Assembly: GCA_030617585.1 (NCBI GenBank) | Contig: JAUWVD010000002.1 | Span: 1 to 21,105, forward strand | DNA: 21,105 bases | Direction: 5' to 3' | Source of the DNA: Candidatus Methanophagales archaeon | Lineage (GTDB): Archaea > Halobacteriota > Syntropharchaeia > Alkanophagales > Methanospirareceae | Program-made: the position numbers and the translations under genes | Shown: in pieces, positions 7,419-15,328 of the stretch | Layout: every line of letters starts with the position of its first letter | How positions within the stretch are numbered: position 1 is the stretch's first letter | Notes under the pieces: model-generated | The model's input: the letters and a program-made list of their open reading frames with translations, nothing else | The model's database searches: none | What the model was told of the DNA's origin: nothing

Positions 7419-8705
7419 ATGATTGTAGGAATAGACGATACCGACTCGAGAAGTGGGATGTGCACCACATATCTATGCACCGTTTTAGTTGACGAACTCG
7501 AAAGCTATGGTGAAGTTTCCACGCCTGTATTAGTACGACTTAATCCATGCATACCATTTAAAACAAGGGGCAACGGCGCAGTCGCATTTGGGATAGTAGT
7601 AAACAAGGGCTTAGAGCGAGAAGTGAAAGAAATTGTCAAGGCGCGAGTGACTGAGCTATCCGAGTTAAGGGCAGAAGGGACAAACCCTGGTGTTGTTTTC
7701 ATTGATGATAACGCCTCAAAAACGAGTACTGAAAAGTTAAAACGCTTTTATGAAACTGCAGTGCGGGAAGTACTGGCGATAGAAGAGGCTTATGCTATTA
7801 TCTCGGAATTGCACCTTGATTACTTCGGCTTGAAAAATAAGCGCGGGTTAATAGGCGCTTTAGCTGCTGCTTCGTTTCTTCTGTTACACGCGAAAAAAAG
7901 TTACGACTACACTTACGAGCTGATTGTATATCGTCGAAAAGAAATATGGGGAACTTTACGCTTTATAGAGGATGCAAGTGTGTGGGCCGCCGATGAAGCT
8001 ACTTACCCCTTAGTCTGGGATACCGTAGATGTGGCGAACAAAAAACTAGTTCTTGTACCGCATTCACCATGTCCCGTCCTTTTTGGTATAAGAGGCGACA
8101 GCGTAGATGCTATCTACAAAGCTTACGAGCTCATACAAGCCGAGCCAGAGGAGCGGAAGATGCTGTTCATTACGAATCAAGGCACTGATTGCCACCTGAA
8201 GAACACAGAAAAGTTATGGGATTACCACTCTTATATCTTAGACGGCGTGGTGGATTCCAATCCAAGGACGATAGAAGGCGGGCATGTCCTGTTTTCTCTG
8301 TCAGTGCAGAGAGGTAATGAAAGCGTTGACTGTATTGCTTACGAGCCGACGAAGGGCTTTCGTGCCATTATACGGGAACTGCGAATCGGGGATGGGGTTA
8401 CGGTCTACGGGTCTCTAAAGGAAAGTACATTAAACCTCGAGAAGATAGAGCTAAGGGAATTGAACCTCGTAGTAGAACGGACTCCGAGATGTAATACGTG
8501 CGGGCGGAATATGAAATCTGCGGGACGATCGCAGGGCTACCGCTGTAAACGCTGCGGGACCTTTAGTGCGGTGAAGGACAAGGTAATCGTAGAGCGGGCG
8601 ATAGAAACGGGTTTGTATGAAGTGCCTCCGGTTGCAAGAAGGCATATATCCAAACCTTTGGTCCGTATGCGTATGGGCGATAAGATTATTCATCCGAGTA
8701 GATAA
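7419..8705 (+). CDS. tiaS: tRNA(Ile2) 2-agmatinylcytidine synthetase TiaS
   Basis: TiaS uses ATP and agmatine to convert C34 of tRNA-Ile(CAU) to agmatidine so that the tRNA reads AUA. I start it at ATG 7419 because family members begin MIVGIDDTDS, which occurs exactly here; an upstream TTG at 7383 would translate the dispersed hairpin repeat. The product is 428 residues, normal for the family. Visible features are GIDDTDS (4-10) followed by GMCTTYL, containing the threonine region of the kinase-like domain, NPCIPFKTRGNGAVAFG, the central domain, an OB-fold-like stretch (about 275-345), and a zinc ribbon with C358-x2-C361 and C376-x2-C379. It is essential in most archaea that lack another route to read AUA codons, and its presence supports an archaeal source. 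Confidence 0.95.
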   Translation: MIVGIDDTDSRSGMCTTYLCTVLVDELESYGEVSTPVLVRLNPCIPFKTRGNGAVAFGIVVNKGLEREVKEIVKARVTELSELRAEGTNPGVVFIDDNASKTSTEKLKRFYETAVREVLAIEEAYAIISELHLDYFGLKNKRGLIGALAAASFLLLHAKKSYDYTYELIVYRRKEIWGTLRFIEDASVWAADEATYPLVWDTVDVANKKLVLVPHSPCPVLFGIRGDSVDAIYKAYELIQAEPEERKMLFITNQGTDCHLKNTEKLWDYHSYILDGVVDSNPRTIEGGHVLFSLSVQRGNESVDCIAYEPTKGFRAIIRELRIGDGVTVYGSLKESTLNLEKIELRELNLVVERTPRCNTCGRNMKSAGRSQGYRCKRCGTFSAVKDKVIVERAIETGLYEVPPVARRHISKPLVRMRMGDKIIHPSR

Positions 8706-8861
8706 GCTTCAAGAAAGAATAATTTTTGATAATCGGACGCAGATGAACGCAGATAATCCGGATTTTTAAATATTTTGAGGGTTTAGTTTAGTAGGCGGAG
8801 GAGATTATTAGAATCTTCTATTGAGGTTATAATTTGAGGAAATAGTTTTCTGCGTAAATCC

Positions 8862-8882
8862 GTGTAAATCTGCGTCCTAAAT
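8862..8882 (+). repeat. Dispersed period-10 repeat, copy shared with 17226-17246
   Basis: GTGTAAATCTGCGTC is followed by CTAAAT here and TTAAAT at 17226-17246, so 20 of 21 bases agree. In both places a TAGGTAG word and then a TATA box follow within about 45 bases, each ahead of a plus-strand gene. Confidence 0.75.
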
Positions 8883-8905
8883 CAAATTTATAGGTAGAAG
8901 TCATA

Positions 8906-8915
8906 CGTTATATAC
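8906..8915 (+). promoter_or_regulatory. TATA box of the DUF116 operon
   Basis: CGTTATATAC lies about 28 bases before the ATG at 8939, so transcription should start very close to the start codon, giving a leaderless or nearly leaderless message. GGGG at 8929-8932 is the only Shine-Dalgarno-like run. Confidence 0.6.
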
Positions 8916-8938
8916 AATAAAAAAGATCGGGGTTGTTT

Positions 8939-9577
8939 ATGCTTGAAGCAATAGGGCGGCTAGTAGTAATTTTTGCAATAGCATTTGTGGCACTCATAGC
9001 AGTAGCTCTTTTATTTTGCGCTTATACGGTACATACGAAAAAGATAATATTCCCTAATTTCGTCCTGTTCATAATAAGTTTGCTTTATGAACCTTTACGC
9101 AGACTGCTATCGTTCTTTCATGTTGATCCGGCATTAATAGACGGCGTGTCAGTTGAGATACGGAATGCACTTAATTATCCCGATTTCGCCTGTACGAACA
9201 TGGAAGAGCGAGTTTTAATCCTGCCTCAGTGCATCAGAAGCACGGAATGCCCTGCTAAATTGAGTTCATTAGACGGTATCCACTGCATGGAATGCGGTAA
9301 ATGCGCAATTGGCGAACTAAGCGCTAGTTGTAAAGAGCTTGGCATCAAAATGTACATATCGCCAGGAGGGACCTTCACGGGACGGATTCTTATGCTCTGC
9401 CGAGCAAAAGCGGTGGTAGGTATTGCTTGTTACCCCAATCTAAATGAAGGAATGCTAAATACAAAACTTATTGGTGTGCCATCACAAGGCGTGCCTTTAA
9501 CAACTCAGGGATGCGTCAATACCACTGTAGACTATGAAGCGATAATAAACAAATGCAAAATGCAAATATCAAAATGA
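8939..9577 (+). CDS. DUF116 family cysteine-rich membrane protein, first of a pair
   Basis: The 212-residue product has one or two hydrophobic segments at the N-terminus (about 7-30 and 38-50) and a cytosolic-type domain of the DUF116 family. Cysteines are at 98, 104, 116, 119, 122, 131, 154, 164 and 192, with PQCIRSTECPAK and CMECGKC as the clearest motifs. The pattern suggests a metal or Fe-S site, but no DUF116 activity is established to my knowledge. ATG 8939 is preferred over TTG 8933, which would touch the G-rich run. Its stop overlaps the start of a second DUF116 gene, and a geranylgeranyl reductase homologue follows. That neighbourhood hints at lipid or isoprenoid metabolism, which is inference only. 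Confidence 0.85.
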   Translation: MLEAIGRLVVIFAIAFVALIAVALLFCAYTVHTKKIIFPNFVLFIISLLYEPLRRLLSFFHVDPALIDGVSVEIRNALNYPDFACTNMEERVLILPQCIRSTECPAKLSSLDGIHCMECGKCAIGELSASCKELGIKMYISPGGTFTGRILMLCRAKAVVGIACYPNLNEGMLNTKLIGVPSQGVPLTTQGCVNTTVDYEAIINKCKMQISK

Positions 9578-10221
9578 TCAATCTAATATCTTCCTCGACA
9601 TATGTGCTGATAGGCGAAATTTTCATAATCTTTGTTATTGCAGTGCTCGTGCTAATTTTAACTGCTGTATGCTTAGCCATATATAAAAGAGGCCTCTTCC
9701 CACGATTTACGCTCTCTGTGCTCAATCTCTTCTACCAACCCGCCAAGCTATTCCTCGGTTACTTCAATATAAATCATATAATCGTGGACGAAATAGGCAT
9801 TGCATTAATGAATTCGATATACAAAGCCGCCTATGGAAAGACACCAATGGCAAAGCGAATATTGTTCCTGCCCCAGTGCCTTCGCGATCTCGAATGTCCC
9901 GCGAAAATATCGCCACAAGAAGGTGTCATCTGCAAAGAATGTGGTAGATGCGGGATTGCGGAGATTAAAAGGCTGTGTGATGAACAGGGCGTTGACATCT
10001 GTATCGCACCAGGCGGTGAATTTGTTAAGCGAGCAACAAGAGATAAAAAGCCGTTGGCTGCAATTGGTGTTGCATGTCAACATGACCTTTACGAAACAAT
10101 GCGATATGTTACATCGAAGGGTGTGCCAATGATCGGTGTGGTGCTTTCAAAGAGCGGTTGTGTGATGACGGAAGTGGATTGGGCGGAAGTGAAAGAGAAT
10201 CTATTTTATAGAGGGAATTAG
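9574..10221 (+). CDS. DUF116 family cysteine-rich membrane protein, second of a pair
   Basis: The 215-residue paralogue starts with ATG 9574 inside an ATGA stop-start overlap with the first DUF116 gene, the usual sign of translational coupling. An ATG at 9553 is in frame but would give a longer overlap and a polar leader. A hydrophobic N-terminus (about 10-36) is followed by PQCLRDLECPAK and CKECGRC. Cysteines 102, 108, 120, 123, 126, 135, 168 and 196 correspond one to one with eight of the nine in the first copy. Keeping all eight in a diverged pair argues that both are functional, perhaps as a heterodimer. The function is unknown. Confidence 0.85.
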   Translation: MINLISSSTYVLIGEIFIIFVIAVLVLILTAVCLAIYKRGLFPRFTLSVLNLFYQPAKLFLGYFNINHIIVDEIGIALMNSIYKAAYGKTPMAKRILFLPQCLRDLECPAKISPQEGVICKECGRCGIAEIKRLCDEQGVDICIAPGGEFVKRATRDKKPLAAIGVACQHDLYETMRYVTSKGVPMIGVVLSKSGCVMTEVDWAEVKENLFYRGN

Positions 10222-10262
10222 CTATAAACAAATGGAATTAATTTGATACCAATTAAAATACG

Positions 10263-11420
10263 ATGCAACAGTATGATGTGATAGTTATAGGTGCTGGTCC
10301 ATCTGGAGCGATAGCAAGTAAAACTTGTGCTGGGAACGGGCTTAAAACTCTACTTTTGGAGAAGGAAGGAATACCCAGGTTTAAACTCTGTGGTGGTGCT
10401 GTATCAACGAGTGCACTATCACACCTGGATTTTGGAATAAAAAAGGATTTGATAGAGCGAGAATGCTATGGTGAACGAGCACATTTTAAAAACCATCAAA
10501 TAGAAGTAAAAAGGAAATCTAGGCTGGCGATACTTGTATCGCGCGATAAATTTGATGCGTACCTCGTTTCAAAAGCAGTTGATGTTGGTGTTGCACTTCA
10601 TGAGGCAGAAAAAGCAACATCTATAAAGCCAGAACAGTCAAGGATAGTTGTGGAAACAAATAAAGAGAAGTACAATGCAAAGGTAGTTATAGGCGCTGAT
10701 GGTGTTAATAGTATCGTCTCTAAGTATGTTCGAGATTCTTATAAACCAGACGAGTTGGGCTTTTGTATTGCCGCGGAGATTCCTGCTAGTAATGAAGAAG
10801 TTAATGAGTATATAGACAATGCTATTGATATTCATTATGGTATCACTAACTTTGGTTATGGTTGGGTTTTTCCTAAAGAGAAGCATTTTTCGGTTGGTTT
10901 GTGTGGAATCCTTCCCAGCATGAAGAATTCACGGGATATTTTTATAGCCTTCATTAAGAAATTAGGATTTAGCACCGATGTTAATAGTCATGCACATCTA
11001 ATTCCTGCTGGTGGCTACGAAAGAGAAGTATGCTCAGACAGAATAATGTTGGTCGGCGATGCGGCGGGATTTGTCGACCCTTACCAGGGGGAAGGAATCA
11101 AATATGCATTTATCTCAGCTAAATTAGCAGCGGAGAGAGTTGTAGAATCATATGAGAATGACGAATTCTCAAAATCAGCATTGGATACCTATAAAAGAAC
11201 ATGTTATAGCTTGTTTGGAGAGAATTTAAAATATTCGTTACGGTTGACCAAATTGATGTATAATTTCCCCAATATCTTCTTTAGAGTTCTTTCATCTAAT
11301 AAAATAGTTCTAGGCAAATGGTTTGAGGTTCCTGCGGGGGAAATGGAATATAAAGAATACATAAGATGGCTCATTCCACGAGTGCCTTACTACATGCTAA
11401 AAGCACTATTGCCGTTCTAA
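10263..11420 (+). CDS. Geranylgeranyl reductase family FAD-dependent oxidoreductase
   Basis: This 385-residue flavoprotein has the dinucleotide-binding GAGPSG at 10-15, the family's KLCGGAVS (41-48, C43), the substrate-cavity motif YGWVFP (199-204) and the second FAD motif LVGDAAGFVDPYQGEG (263-278). Members reduce double bonds of geranylgeranyl chains. In archaea they saturate membrane ether lipids or related isoprenoids, using FAD and an electron donor such as ferredoxin. The exact substrate cannot be chosen here because archaea often have several paralogues. The ATG at 10263 has no clear ribosome-binding site, and a TATA-like CTATAAAC lies about 40 bases upstream, so a short-leader transcript or read-through from the DUF116 genes (41 bases away) are both possible. 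Confidence 0.88.
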   Translation: MQQYDVIVIGAGPSGAIASKTCAGNGLKTLLLEKEGIPRFKLCGGAVSTSALSHLDFGIKKDLIERECYGERAHFKNHQIEVKRKSRLAILVSRDKFDAYLVSKAVDVGVALHEAEKATSIKPEQSRIVVETNKEKYNAKVVIGADGVNSIVSKYVRDSYKPDELGFCIAAEIPASNEEVNEYIDNAIDIHYGITNFGYGWVFPKEKHFSVGLCGILPSMKNSRDIFIAFIKKLGFSTDVNSHAHLIPAGGYEREVCSDRIMLVGDAAGFVDPYQGEGIKYAFISAKLAAERVVESYENDEFSKSALDTYKRTCYSLFGENLKYSLRLTKLMYNFPNIFFRVLSSNKIVLGKWFEVPAGEMEYKEYIRWLIPRVPYYMLKALLPF

Positions 11421-11512
11421 TAAATTAGTAAGCTAGTGTCTCCACAATTTAGCAGTATACGCTATGGATCCGAGGATGGACTTTGCTGCAAATCAGATGA
11501 CGGTGTTGAAAC

Positions 11513-12466
11513 TCAGGGCTCGGGGAACGGGCAGGGCAGCCAATCAGGTACGGAAGTGGCAGTGGGCACATTTACCGCCTTACCTATCTCTATTTTCTCC
11601 GTGGGATTGAACACACCGATATAATCTTCAGAATTTCTTGTCCCAGTTGCTCTCGCACCTACATGAATAGAGCCATTGAAAGAAGTTTCAAACGCCATTG
11701 ACGACTTAGTCGCAGTTGTATCATCCTTCATAGAGACGGCATTGCGTATCTTCTTATGTATCGCAGTGCCGGCCTTTTTGTCCTTACTGCAAATGCCCTG
11801 CATCCAGTTAGAAGAGAAGTTAAATGTAGTGGGCTGGTATTCCGCTTCCGTGCTCTTTTGAAGGCGAATGCTTTTGTTCTTTGTCTCTAGGTTCAAGATC
11901 TCTTCAGATTCGTATATACCACTGCCATGCTCGGTAATCTCTAAGCTCGTTCCGGGCACGCCACTTACTGTCGTAGAGGCAGAGGCGGTTACAGGGTCTG
12001 TCTCGGCATATGAGATTGTAACCACATTCTTGAGCCTATATGGCTTTTGCTCGGTGGATAGGTCTTTGCTAATCATTACAAAACCTTCGTCGGTTACGCT
12101 GCCAGTCTCTGTAAAGGAGAGATCTCGCGATTCCGAGACCTTTACCTTAATGATTATTTGTCCAGATGCGCCTGCTGGAAGAGGTCCTATCGTCCACTTG
12201 TTATTTGTACCAGCATCAGGAGCAGGATCAGCAGAGATGAAAGTTATGCCTTCCGGATAGTTTTCTGTTATGATGACATTGGTTAGAGATTTTGTTTCTG
12301 AGTTAGAGTATTTTATGGTGTAGCTGAGAGTTCCACCAGGTGCGACGGTAGCTGGCGAGCCTGATTTCTCTAGCTCTACTCGTATCACGAGGACCTGAGC
12401 TGTATCCCAGTCGTGAACGTCTCCGGTAGGAGAAGTGCCTGTTACATTAACTGTATTGTTTAACAC
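11513..12466 (-). pseudogene. DUF11-repeat surface protein, C-terminal remnant
   Basis: The frame is open from 12520 to 11513 with a GTG at 12466 but no ATG near its beginning. It starts in the last strand of a DUF11 domain (NNTVNVTGTSPTGDVHD), then has one complete DUF11 domain (about residues 26-115: GGTLSYTIKYSNS, NVIITENYPEGI, WTIGPLPAGASG), then a C-terminal region rich in Ser/Thr and charged residues. DUF11 domains build long archaeal and bacterial cell-surface proteins. There is no signal peptide, and no membrane anchor or PGF-type sorting end. The first frame stop upstream (12521-12523) is followed within 60 bases by dispersed repeats. I read this as a 5'-deleted gene. A TATA-like box upstream (12547-12558) might still drive transcription. 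Confidence 0.65.
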
Positions 12467-12546
12467 CCCTACCGCTTCTTCATCTATCCGTGCAACCAGA
12501 TGGATTATCTGGCTTTCATCTCAAATTCATCTTTTCGTTTTTTCTT

Positions 12547-12558
12547 TGTATATAAATA
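12547..12558 (-). promoter_or_regulatory. TATA-like box upstream of the DUF11 remnant
   Basis: On the minus strand this reads TATTTATATACA. It is a good archaeal TATA match, placed about 27-38 bases before the in-frame stop at 12521-12523, so the transcript it would give has no sensible start codon for the remnant. Confidence 0.35.
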
Positions 12559-12581
12559 AAGTATAATTTCTAACTATTTAC

Positions 12582-12630
12582 GACACGGATTTACACGGAT
12601 TCGATTTCTTCTACGTTAATCTGCGTTAAT
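12582..12630 (-). repeat. Period-10 dispersed repeat units
   Basis: Two units of ACACGGATTt are followed, 10 bases later, by CTACGTTAAT and CTGCGTTAAT. Read on the minus strand, the first pair gives AATCCGTGTAAATCCGTGT, matching the array at 8851-8880 in sequence and in ten-base spacing. Confidence 0.65.
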
Positions 12631-12646
12631 TTGGGTCAATAAATAT

Positions 12647-12677
12647 TTAATTTTAGTTGGGTATTATGCTTTCTTGT
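12647..12677 (-). repeat. 31-base dispersed repeat, inverted partner of 17101-17131
   Basis: The reverse complement of this stretch begins ACAAGAAAGCATAATACC and matches 17101-17131 at 30 of 31 bases. The two copies face each other across the minus-strand binding-protein and permease genes. Confidence 0.85.
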
Positions 12678-12762
12678 ATTAGATAGATACACCAGGAGAA
12701 GAGTTAAAATGACAGTTTGTGGAGCTACCAGTTCCATACTAGCATCTTCAATATTATGCCCT

Positions 12763-15222
12763 TTAACTAGCTGTCCTATTACTTAAAGCTGCCCGCACCT
12801 CCAAAACCGATTCCTCAGGTCGGATTACCTCTGCACCATCTATCCGCCAGACATCCCTCCAGATAGGGAAGGGATACGGCGACTCGTGAGTGATAATGCC
12901 ATTATAGGTAGGCGCAACCATCATCAAATCTATGGCACGAACTGGGGTATAGCCTCTCAAACCAGTAAAGTCCATTCCCTTTAAAGCTTCTCGTACAGCA
13001 TCAGTATCGGTTGTTCCCGCTTTCTCAATTGCGGCTTTAAGCGCATATATGGCATCATAACCCAGTACTGCCCAACCGGAAGGATACTCACCATTATACT
13101 TTGCTTTATATTTCTCCACAAACTCCATCATTTTGGGGTTGGGATCAGCGAAAAAATCGCCTCCGGCAAAGCCATAAACCCCTTCTGGCGCACCCTTACC
13201 CAACGCCTTCAACACATCTATATCGTACAGCGCCATAAACGGTAGCTCGTCAAAAAAGCCATAGCCCTTAGCCTGCTTGGTGAAGGCAACTAAATCAGCG
13301 CCATAAAGAGAACTTTGAACGAAATCGATGTCATCTTTCATGGCTAGCATAGCAGTAATAAAGGGAGAATAGTCTGTCTCGCCAAGCTTTGGAAAAGCTT
13401 TACCGACAATCACAGCATCGGGAACCAACCTCTTTATCTCTTCCTCGAAGGCTGCTTGCTCGCGGTATCCGAACTCATAATCCTGATTGAAACAGTAAAA
13501 CTTCTTAGCGTTGGGAAAATCGCGGTGTATTCTACGTGCTTGGCCACGCCCCTCCATATAGGTATTGACTACCACCTGCAAGGTTGTTCCATTATAGTTA
13601 TCAACTGTTTGAGCTTCAGTTTGCGCGATTGCCGAGACGCGAATTATGTTGTAGTCTCCGGTCACAGCCTGTAACGCCAAAGCTTCACTACTGCTACACG
13701 GCCCAAGAGCGAAATCTATTTTCTCCCTTAGTATTAAGTCCTTAAGCTCCCTGACACTAACATCTACGTTAAGCGCACCATCACGATCAAGATACTCCAA
13801 TTGCCGGCCTAAAATACCACCAGCGGCATTTATTTCCTCAATAGCCAATAACTGCCCCTTCTTTTCCGAGGTGCTATACATCTCGCATATGCCGCTGTAA
13901 TCTCCAATGTGTCCTAGTTTTATCGGCTTTAGAGATACCTGCTCCTCCAACGATACCGGCTTTCTTTCATAAATCAGCCGCCCAGGCAAGCCGGGATCTA
14001 CTTGGTAGCTAGCCACGCGCTCCCACAGAAAAGTACCATTATCCGCTCTTACAGCCCAAAAATCATAGTTACCAAACTTCCTGTCCCCTGCCTCGTTGAG
14101 GGCGGTCCAACCCGTAGCGCCAAAGTAAGATCCGGCTGTTTGTTGTAGTGCTATCTTAAAAGCATCAGAGTCGTTTGTTCCTCCTGTCGCAAGGTATGAT
14201 AGAGTCGCTACCCAAAGGGCATCGTAAGCAGCAAGAGCGTAATTATCCGGGGGTCTTCCTATCTTCTTTCGAATCTGTTCTTCAACAAGTTCATACTTCC
14301 CCGTCTTCCCAACAGCATAGGTGGGGTTCGGGAAAACGGTTCTTATTGCAAACTGGGCCGCCTGGGTATTGCTGACAAGCTCTTTGTCAAGGGCAACAGC
14401 GCTGTTGCCATACCATTTCACCGTGGAGATACTGGTATAGTTTTGCGCTTGAAGGAAAATGGGAACAACCTCGCCAAAAGCCAGGAGGTATACTCCCACA
14501 GAATCAACATCGCCATACTGAGCTATTGCTTGACTTACCTTCGAGTTCAAGGATTCTAGCTCTGTGGAGAAATCTTCGGTAGTGGGGCTATACCTCACGC
14601 CATCAACCACTGTACCGCCAAGCTCCTCGAAGCTGTCTTTTGTGGCTTTAGCAAGATCATCTCCCCACACGTCACCTCTCCATAGGGGTATAACAACCCG
14701 GACTCCATCCGCCCACATCAGCCTGGCTACAGCTTCCGCTTGATGTGTAGCATCGGGGCAAAACCGGAACACGTTATCTCCGGAAATAGCCAGGGATGTG
14801 GCAACGCTGGATGGACTGACCAGCAGGATGCCATTTTCATCGGCGTATGCTTTAACCGTTTCAACCTCAGCGCTGGACTGCGGACCGATGACTACCTTAA
14901 TGCCTTTTCCTGCTAAGCTCTGCAGCTTTTCGAGCGCAACCGCCGGGTCGGTCTTTGTGTCTTCAACAATAACTTTTATCCTTGTCTTAGAACCGATGCT
15001 CAAGAGATACTCATTTACGTCTTCAACTGCGAGCTTGAGCGCCGCCTCGCCAGATTCCGCCATAGAGGATGCAGATCCAGTGAGAGCCAGGAGAGCGCCG
15101 AAAACTACTTCTGGTTGAGGTGCAACTTCTGGAGCAGGGGTTTTTAAGAACCAGCCTGCTGCGAAACCAACCACAAGTAGTAGGACGGCTATTACCGCTA
15201 TTGTCTTTGTTGTTAGAACCAT
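12763..15222 (-). CDS. Membrane-anchored protein with two fused LivK-type solute-binding domains
   Basis: The 819-residue product begins with a hydrophobic anchor (about 7-26, no lipobox cysteine) and a Pro/Ala/Glu-rich linker. It then has two complete type I periplasmic-binding domains. The first (about 39-420) has VVFGALLALTGSASS and VVIGPQSSAEVETVKAYADE. The second (about 433-800) has IKLGHIGDYSGICEMYS, INAAGGILGRQLEYL and FALGPCSSSEALAL. Both resemble the branched-chain amino acid/amide (LivK/UrtA) group and are diverged from each other. Such binding proteins are normally single and 350-450 residues long. The protein should sit outside the membrane, held by its N-terminus. No transporter genes adjoin it. 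A TTTATC box about 25 bases before the ATG and no ribosome-binding site suggest a leaderless transcript. Ligands are unknown. Confidence 0.88.
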   Translation of the reverse strand: MVLTTKTIAVIAVLLLVVGFAAGWFLKTPAPEVAPQPEVVFGALLALTGSASSMAESGEAALKLAVEDVNEYLLSIGSKTRIKVIVEDTKTDPAVALEKLQSLAGKGIKVVIGPQSSAEVETVKAYADENGILLVSPSSVATSLAISGDNVFRFCPDATHQAEAVARLMWADGVRVVIPLWRGDVWGDDLAKATKDSFEELGGTVVDGVRYSPTTEDFSTELESLNSKVSQAIAQYGDVDSVGVYLLAFGEVVPIFLQAQNYTSISTVKWYGNSAVALDKELVSNTQAAQFAIRTVFPNPTYAVGKTGKYELVEEQIRKKIGRPPDNYALAAYDALWVATLSYLATGGTNDSDAFKIALQQTAGSYFGATGWTALNEAGDRKFGNYDFWAVRADNGTFLWERVASYQVDPGLPGRLIYERKPVSLEEQVSLKPIKLGHIGDYSGICEMYSTSEKKGQLLAIEEINAAGGILGRQLEYLDRDGALNVDVSVRELKDLILREKIDFALGPCSSSEALALQAVTGDYNIIRVSAIAQTEAQTVDNYNGTTLQVVVNTYMEGRGQARRIHRDFPNAKKFYCFNQDYEFGYREQAAFEEEIKRLVPDAVIVGKAFPKLGETDYSPFITAMLAMKDDIDFVQSSLYGADLVAFTKQAKGYGFFDELPFMALYDIDVLKALGKGAPEGVYGFAGGDFFADPNPKMMEFVEKYKAKYNGEYPSGWAVLGYDAIYALKAAIEKAGTTDTDAVREALKGMDFTGLRGYTPVRAIDLMMVAPTYNGIITHESPYPFPIWRDVWRIDGAEVIRPEESVLEVRAALSNRTAS

Positions 15223-15328
15223 ATTTCATAGATGACTATCATAAGATAAAGTTTTTTCGATTTTTTGCTGTTCTCTAGGTTTAGAGAACGCCTGGATCAC
15301 GGAGAGCGCTGAGTGCTTTACGAGAATT
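15223..15328. other. Spacer between permease and binding-protein genes, with a hairpin and a weak TATA box
   Basis: A perfect 8-bp inverted repeat (GTTCTCTA 15270-15277, TAGAGAAC 15282-15289) sits 48 bases before the binding-protein start. On the minus strand, AACTTTATCTTA (15242-15253) is a TATA candidate 20-31 bases before the ATG. The hairpin is followed by A rather than T on that strand, so it does not look like a terminator; it could be an operator upstream of the TATA box. Confidence 0.4.

Larger units (their letters stand above)
8706..8938. other. Intergenic region with period-10 dispersed repeats and a promoter
   Basis: No gene is seen in these 233 bases. They contain a repeat around 8734-8762 with two units of the form ACGCAGATga, and a three-unit period-10 array at 8851-8880 (TGCGTAAATC, CGTGTAAATC, TGCGTCCTAA). 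The latter shares 20 of 21 bases with 17226-17246. An AT-rich stretch without recognisable structure lies between them, and the TATA box of the downstream operon is at the right end. Confidence 0.7.
12467..12762. other. Intergenic region with a promoter-like sequence and dispersed repeats
   Basis: From left to right this holds the open codons preceding the DUF11 remnant, a minus-strand TATA-like box (12547-12558), two pairs of period-10 repeat units (12582-12601 and 12611-12630), the 31-base element at 12647-12677, and about 85 bases with no recognised gene. A 25-codon plus-strand frame beginning at 12709 is weak and is not called. Confidence 0.6.

Noticed and set aside
8851..8880. Period-10 units as a CRISPR array
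   Set aside because: Units are contiguous 10-mers without spacers, and no cas gene is present.
9553..9573. Earlier ATG for the second DUF116 gene
   Set aside because: It would overlap the previous gene by 25 bases and add a polar leader; the ATGA overlap at 9574 is more typical.
12709..12786. A 25-codon plus-strand frame with GGAG upstream
   Set aside because: It overlaps the end of the convergent binding-protein gene, is very short and resembles nothing I know.
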